Of a stretch of DNA of 7,230 bases, positions 6,277 to 7,230 are shown one piece after another. Position 1 is the first letter of the stretch. Every line of letters begins with the position of its first letter. The stretch is from an uncultured Verrucomicrobiales bacterium. GTDB lineage: Bacteria > Verrucomicrobiota > Verrucomicrobiia > Verrucomicrobiales > Akkermansiaceae. Below the pieces are notes generated by a model that did not search any database, was not told the origin of the DNA, and saw nothing but the letters and a program-made list of their open reading frames with translations. Both the position numbers and the translations under genes were made by a program. The stretch covers positions 1 through 7,230 of the forward strand of contig CALFDI010000228.1 of assembly GCA_937952875.1 (NCBI GenBank), given 5' to 3'.

Positions 6277-7093
6277 CGGAGTTCAGAGCATGGAGACTGA
6301 CCTTAAGAGTGTCACAGAGCCTGAGAATTTCGTCTTTTTCTAAAAGAAGTGTCCGCCCAGCTTCCACAACGATCGTGCTGACACCGGCGTCAGCGCAGAC
6401 CTGAATCGTCTGCGGCCCGATGACTGGCACATCGAAGCGGAAATCTTGGTTCGGCTTCGACACCTTTGCGAGAGTGACGTGCTTCCCGCGGCCGAGTTCT
6501 CCGCCACGGCGGATACAGTTATTTGTGCCCTCGAAAGCTTCAACTGCAAGAACTGTCCCTCGTCTGACCACAACGCTCTGGCCGATATCTAACTTGCTAG
6601 ACGCTTTCGCTATTCCGAATCCATACTCAGCATCTTCCTCATCGCGCCTCTTCAGTGCAGGGCCTCCGACGCGTCCAGCAGCAGGTAAAAGATCTTCTAG
6701 AAAAGTTGTAGCTGGCAGAACAGTGATCCCGTCCTTCTGAAGTTCGTCAGCTATACCGCCGAAAAGAGTTTCTGCATTTCTCTCTTTCAGGCGGGCAATC
6801 ATAACGACAGCGCGCATATCTGGCCGGAGATTAAAGAGATTCGACGGAGCGATCTGGCCGATCATGACAGCTTCTGTCACCCCCATCTTCTTAAAATACT
6901 TAATCACCTTCCCCACCTGGCCGACTCGAAACCACGCCATCTCATCGACTTCATCCGAGAAAGACTCTGCTGTCTCATCTGTAAAGGCTGCTGCAACGAG
7001 TTTCACACCTGGCTCACTCGCTCGAGCTGCCCGCGCAAAGGTCTCTGGGTATACGCCTTGTCCCGCTATGATTCCGATAATCCGTTCCGCCAT
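6266..7093 (-). CDS. lpxI: UDP-2,3-diacylglucosamine diphosphatase LpxI
   Basis: The 275-residue protein has the usual length and layout of LpxI (formerly DUF1009). It hydrolyses UDP-2,3-diacylglucosamine to lipid X (2,3-diacylglucosamine 1-phosphate) and UMP, the fourth step of lipid A synthesis, at the cytoplasmic face of the inner membrane, in place of LpxH. The N-terminal domain opens with IIGIIAGQGVYPE (5-17) and includes MIGQIAPSNLFNLRPD (77-92). The C-terminal catalytic domain includes LDIGQSVVVRRGTVLAVEAF (168-187) and EGTN (188-191), then KPNQDFRFDVPVIGPQT (213-229). Asp221 in FDVP best matches the catalytic Asp known from Caulobacter LpxI; Asp217 is nearby. Many relatives have Asp where Asn191 stands (EGTD). 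In many bacteria lpxI lies between lpxA and lpxB; here neither is present, and lpxI appears to head a separate operon. The ATG gives the conserved N-terminus; no Shine-Dalgarno sequence or clear promoter is seen in the 137 bases upstream. Confidence 0.94.
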   Translation of the reverse strand: MAERIIGIIAGQGVYPETFARAARASEPGVKLVAAAFTDETAESFSDEVDEMAWFRVGQVGKVIKYFKKMGVTEAVMIGQIAPSNLFNLRPDMRAVVMIARLKERNAETLFGGIADELQKDGITVLPATTFLEDLLPAAGRVGGPALKRRDEEDAEYGFGIAKASSKLDIGQSVVVRRGTVLAVEAFEGTNNCIRRGGELGRGKHVTLAKVSKPNQDFRFDVPVIGPQTIQVCADAGVSTIVVEAGRTLLLEKDEILRLCDTLKVSLHALNSDEL

Positions 7094-7230
7094 CTGGCTC
7101 TAATTAAAACGGAAAAATGCTCAACCACCAACTCTTAATATGATCCGCTCTCCCCCTCTTTGAGACCGACACGCTCTATGTATCTAACATAACTGTATAA
7201 ACATCTCTAACTGATTGAGTAACTCCTCAC

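Noticed and set aside
7184..7230. Minus-strand open frame at the window edge ending in TAG at 7184-7186, reading EELLNQLEMFIQLC
   Set aside because: Only 14 codons are visible, with no family match; it could be the end of an upstream gene but cannot be supported.
7094..7230. Possible promoter for the lpxI operon on the minus strand (several TATA-like hexamers, for example TATACA and TATGTT)
   Set aside because: No hexamer has a convincing -35 partner at 16-18 bp, so no promoter is called.

Overview
The window looks like chromosomal DNA of a Verrucomicrobiota bacterium, or a close relative in the PVC group. This is inferred from content, not from a marker gene. The clues are a PEP-CTERM sorting tail, an LpxI-type lipid A enzyme, a GH75 chitosanase-like domain on a membrane anchor, a small anchored protein resembling the H-X9-DG pseudopilin relatives, a di-heme peroxidase with a C-terminal beta-type extension common in that phylum, and start codons that mostly lack a Shine-Dalgarno sequence. 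The base composition is moderate. The organism is Gram-negative if the lipid A gene is functional.

Layout from left to right. Bases 1-341 (+) hold the 3' end of a PEP-CTERM protein gene whose start lies outside the window. Everything else is on the minus strand. A di-heme cytochrome c peroxidase / MauG-family gene (445-1800) converges on the PEP-CTERM gene across a 103-bp gap with no clear terminator. Its upstream region (1801-2054) carries a pair of inverted, REP-like hairpins (1904-2037). Next comes a CAU-anticodon tRNA gene (2055-2127), probably elongator tRNA-Met.

From 2181 to 7093 six tightly packed minus-strand genes form a likely operon, transcribed right to left: lpxI, a NAPE-PLD/UlaG-like metallo-beta-lactamase-fold hydrolase, a small anchored pseudopilin-like protein, a DUF6941-like protein, a classical short-chain dehydrogenase, and a membrane-anchored GH75-like protein. 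Junctions are an 11-bp overlap, then gaps of 10, 48-or-fewer, 4 and 26 bp (the third is 42 bp). The tRNA follows 53 bp after the last gene and may share its transcript.

The best-understood members of the cluster act on lipids or the cell envelope: LpxI cleaves a lipid A precursor, NAPE-PLD-type enzymes cleave phospholipid phosphodiester bonds, and the GH75-like and pseudopilin-like proteins are anchored with their domains outside the inner membrane. A shared envelope role is an inference. I found no CRISPR array, insertion sequence, integrase, rRNA, or toxin/defence gene, and nothing that amounts to a clearly new multi-gene system. The items most worth a second look are the paired hairpin repeat, the anchored GH75-like protein, and the lpxI/hydrolase overlap. 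The final 137 bases (7094-7230), upstream of lpxI, show no convincing promoter or gene.
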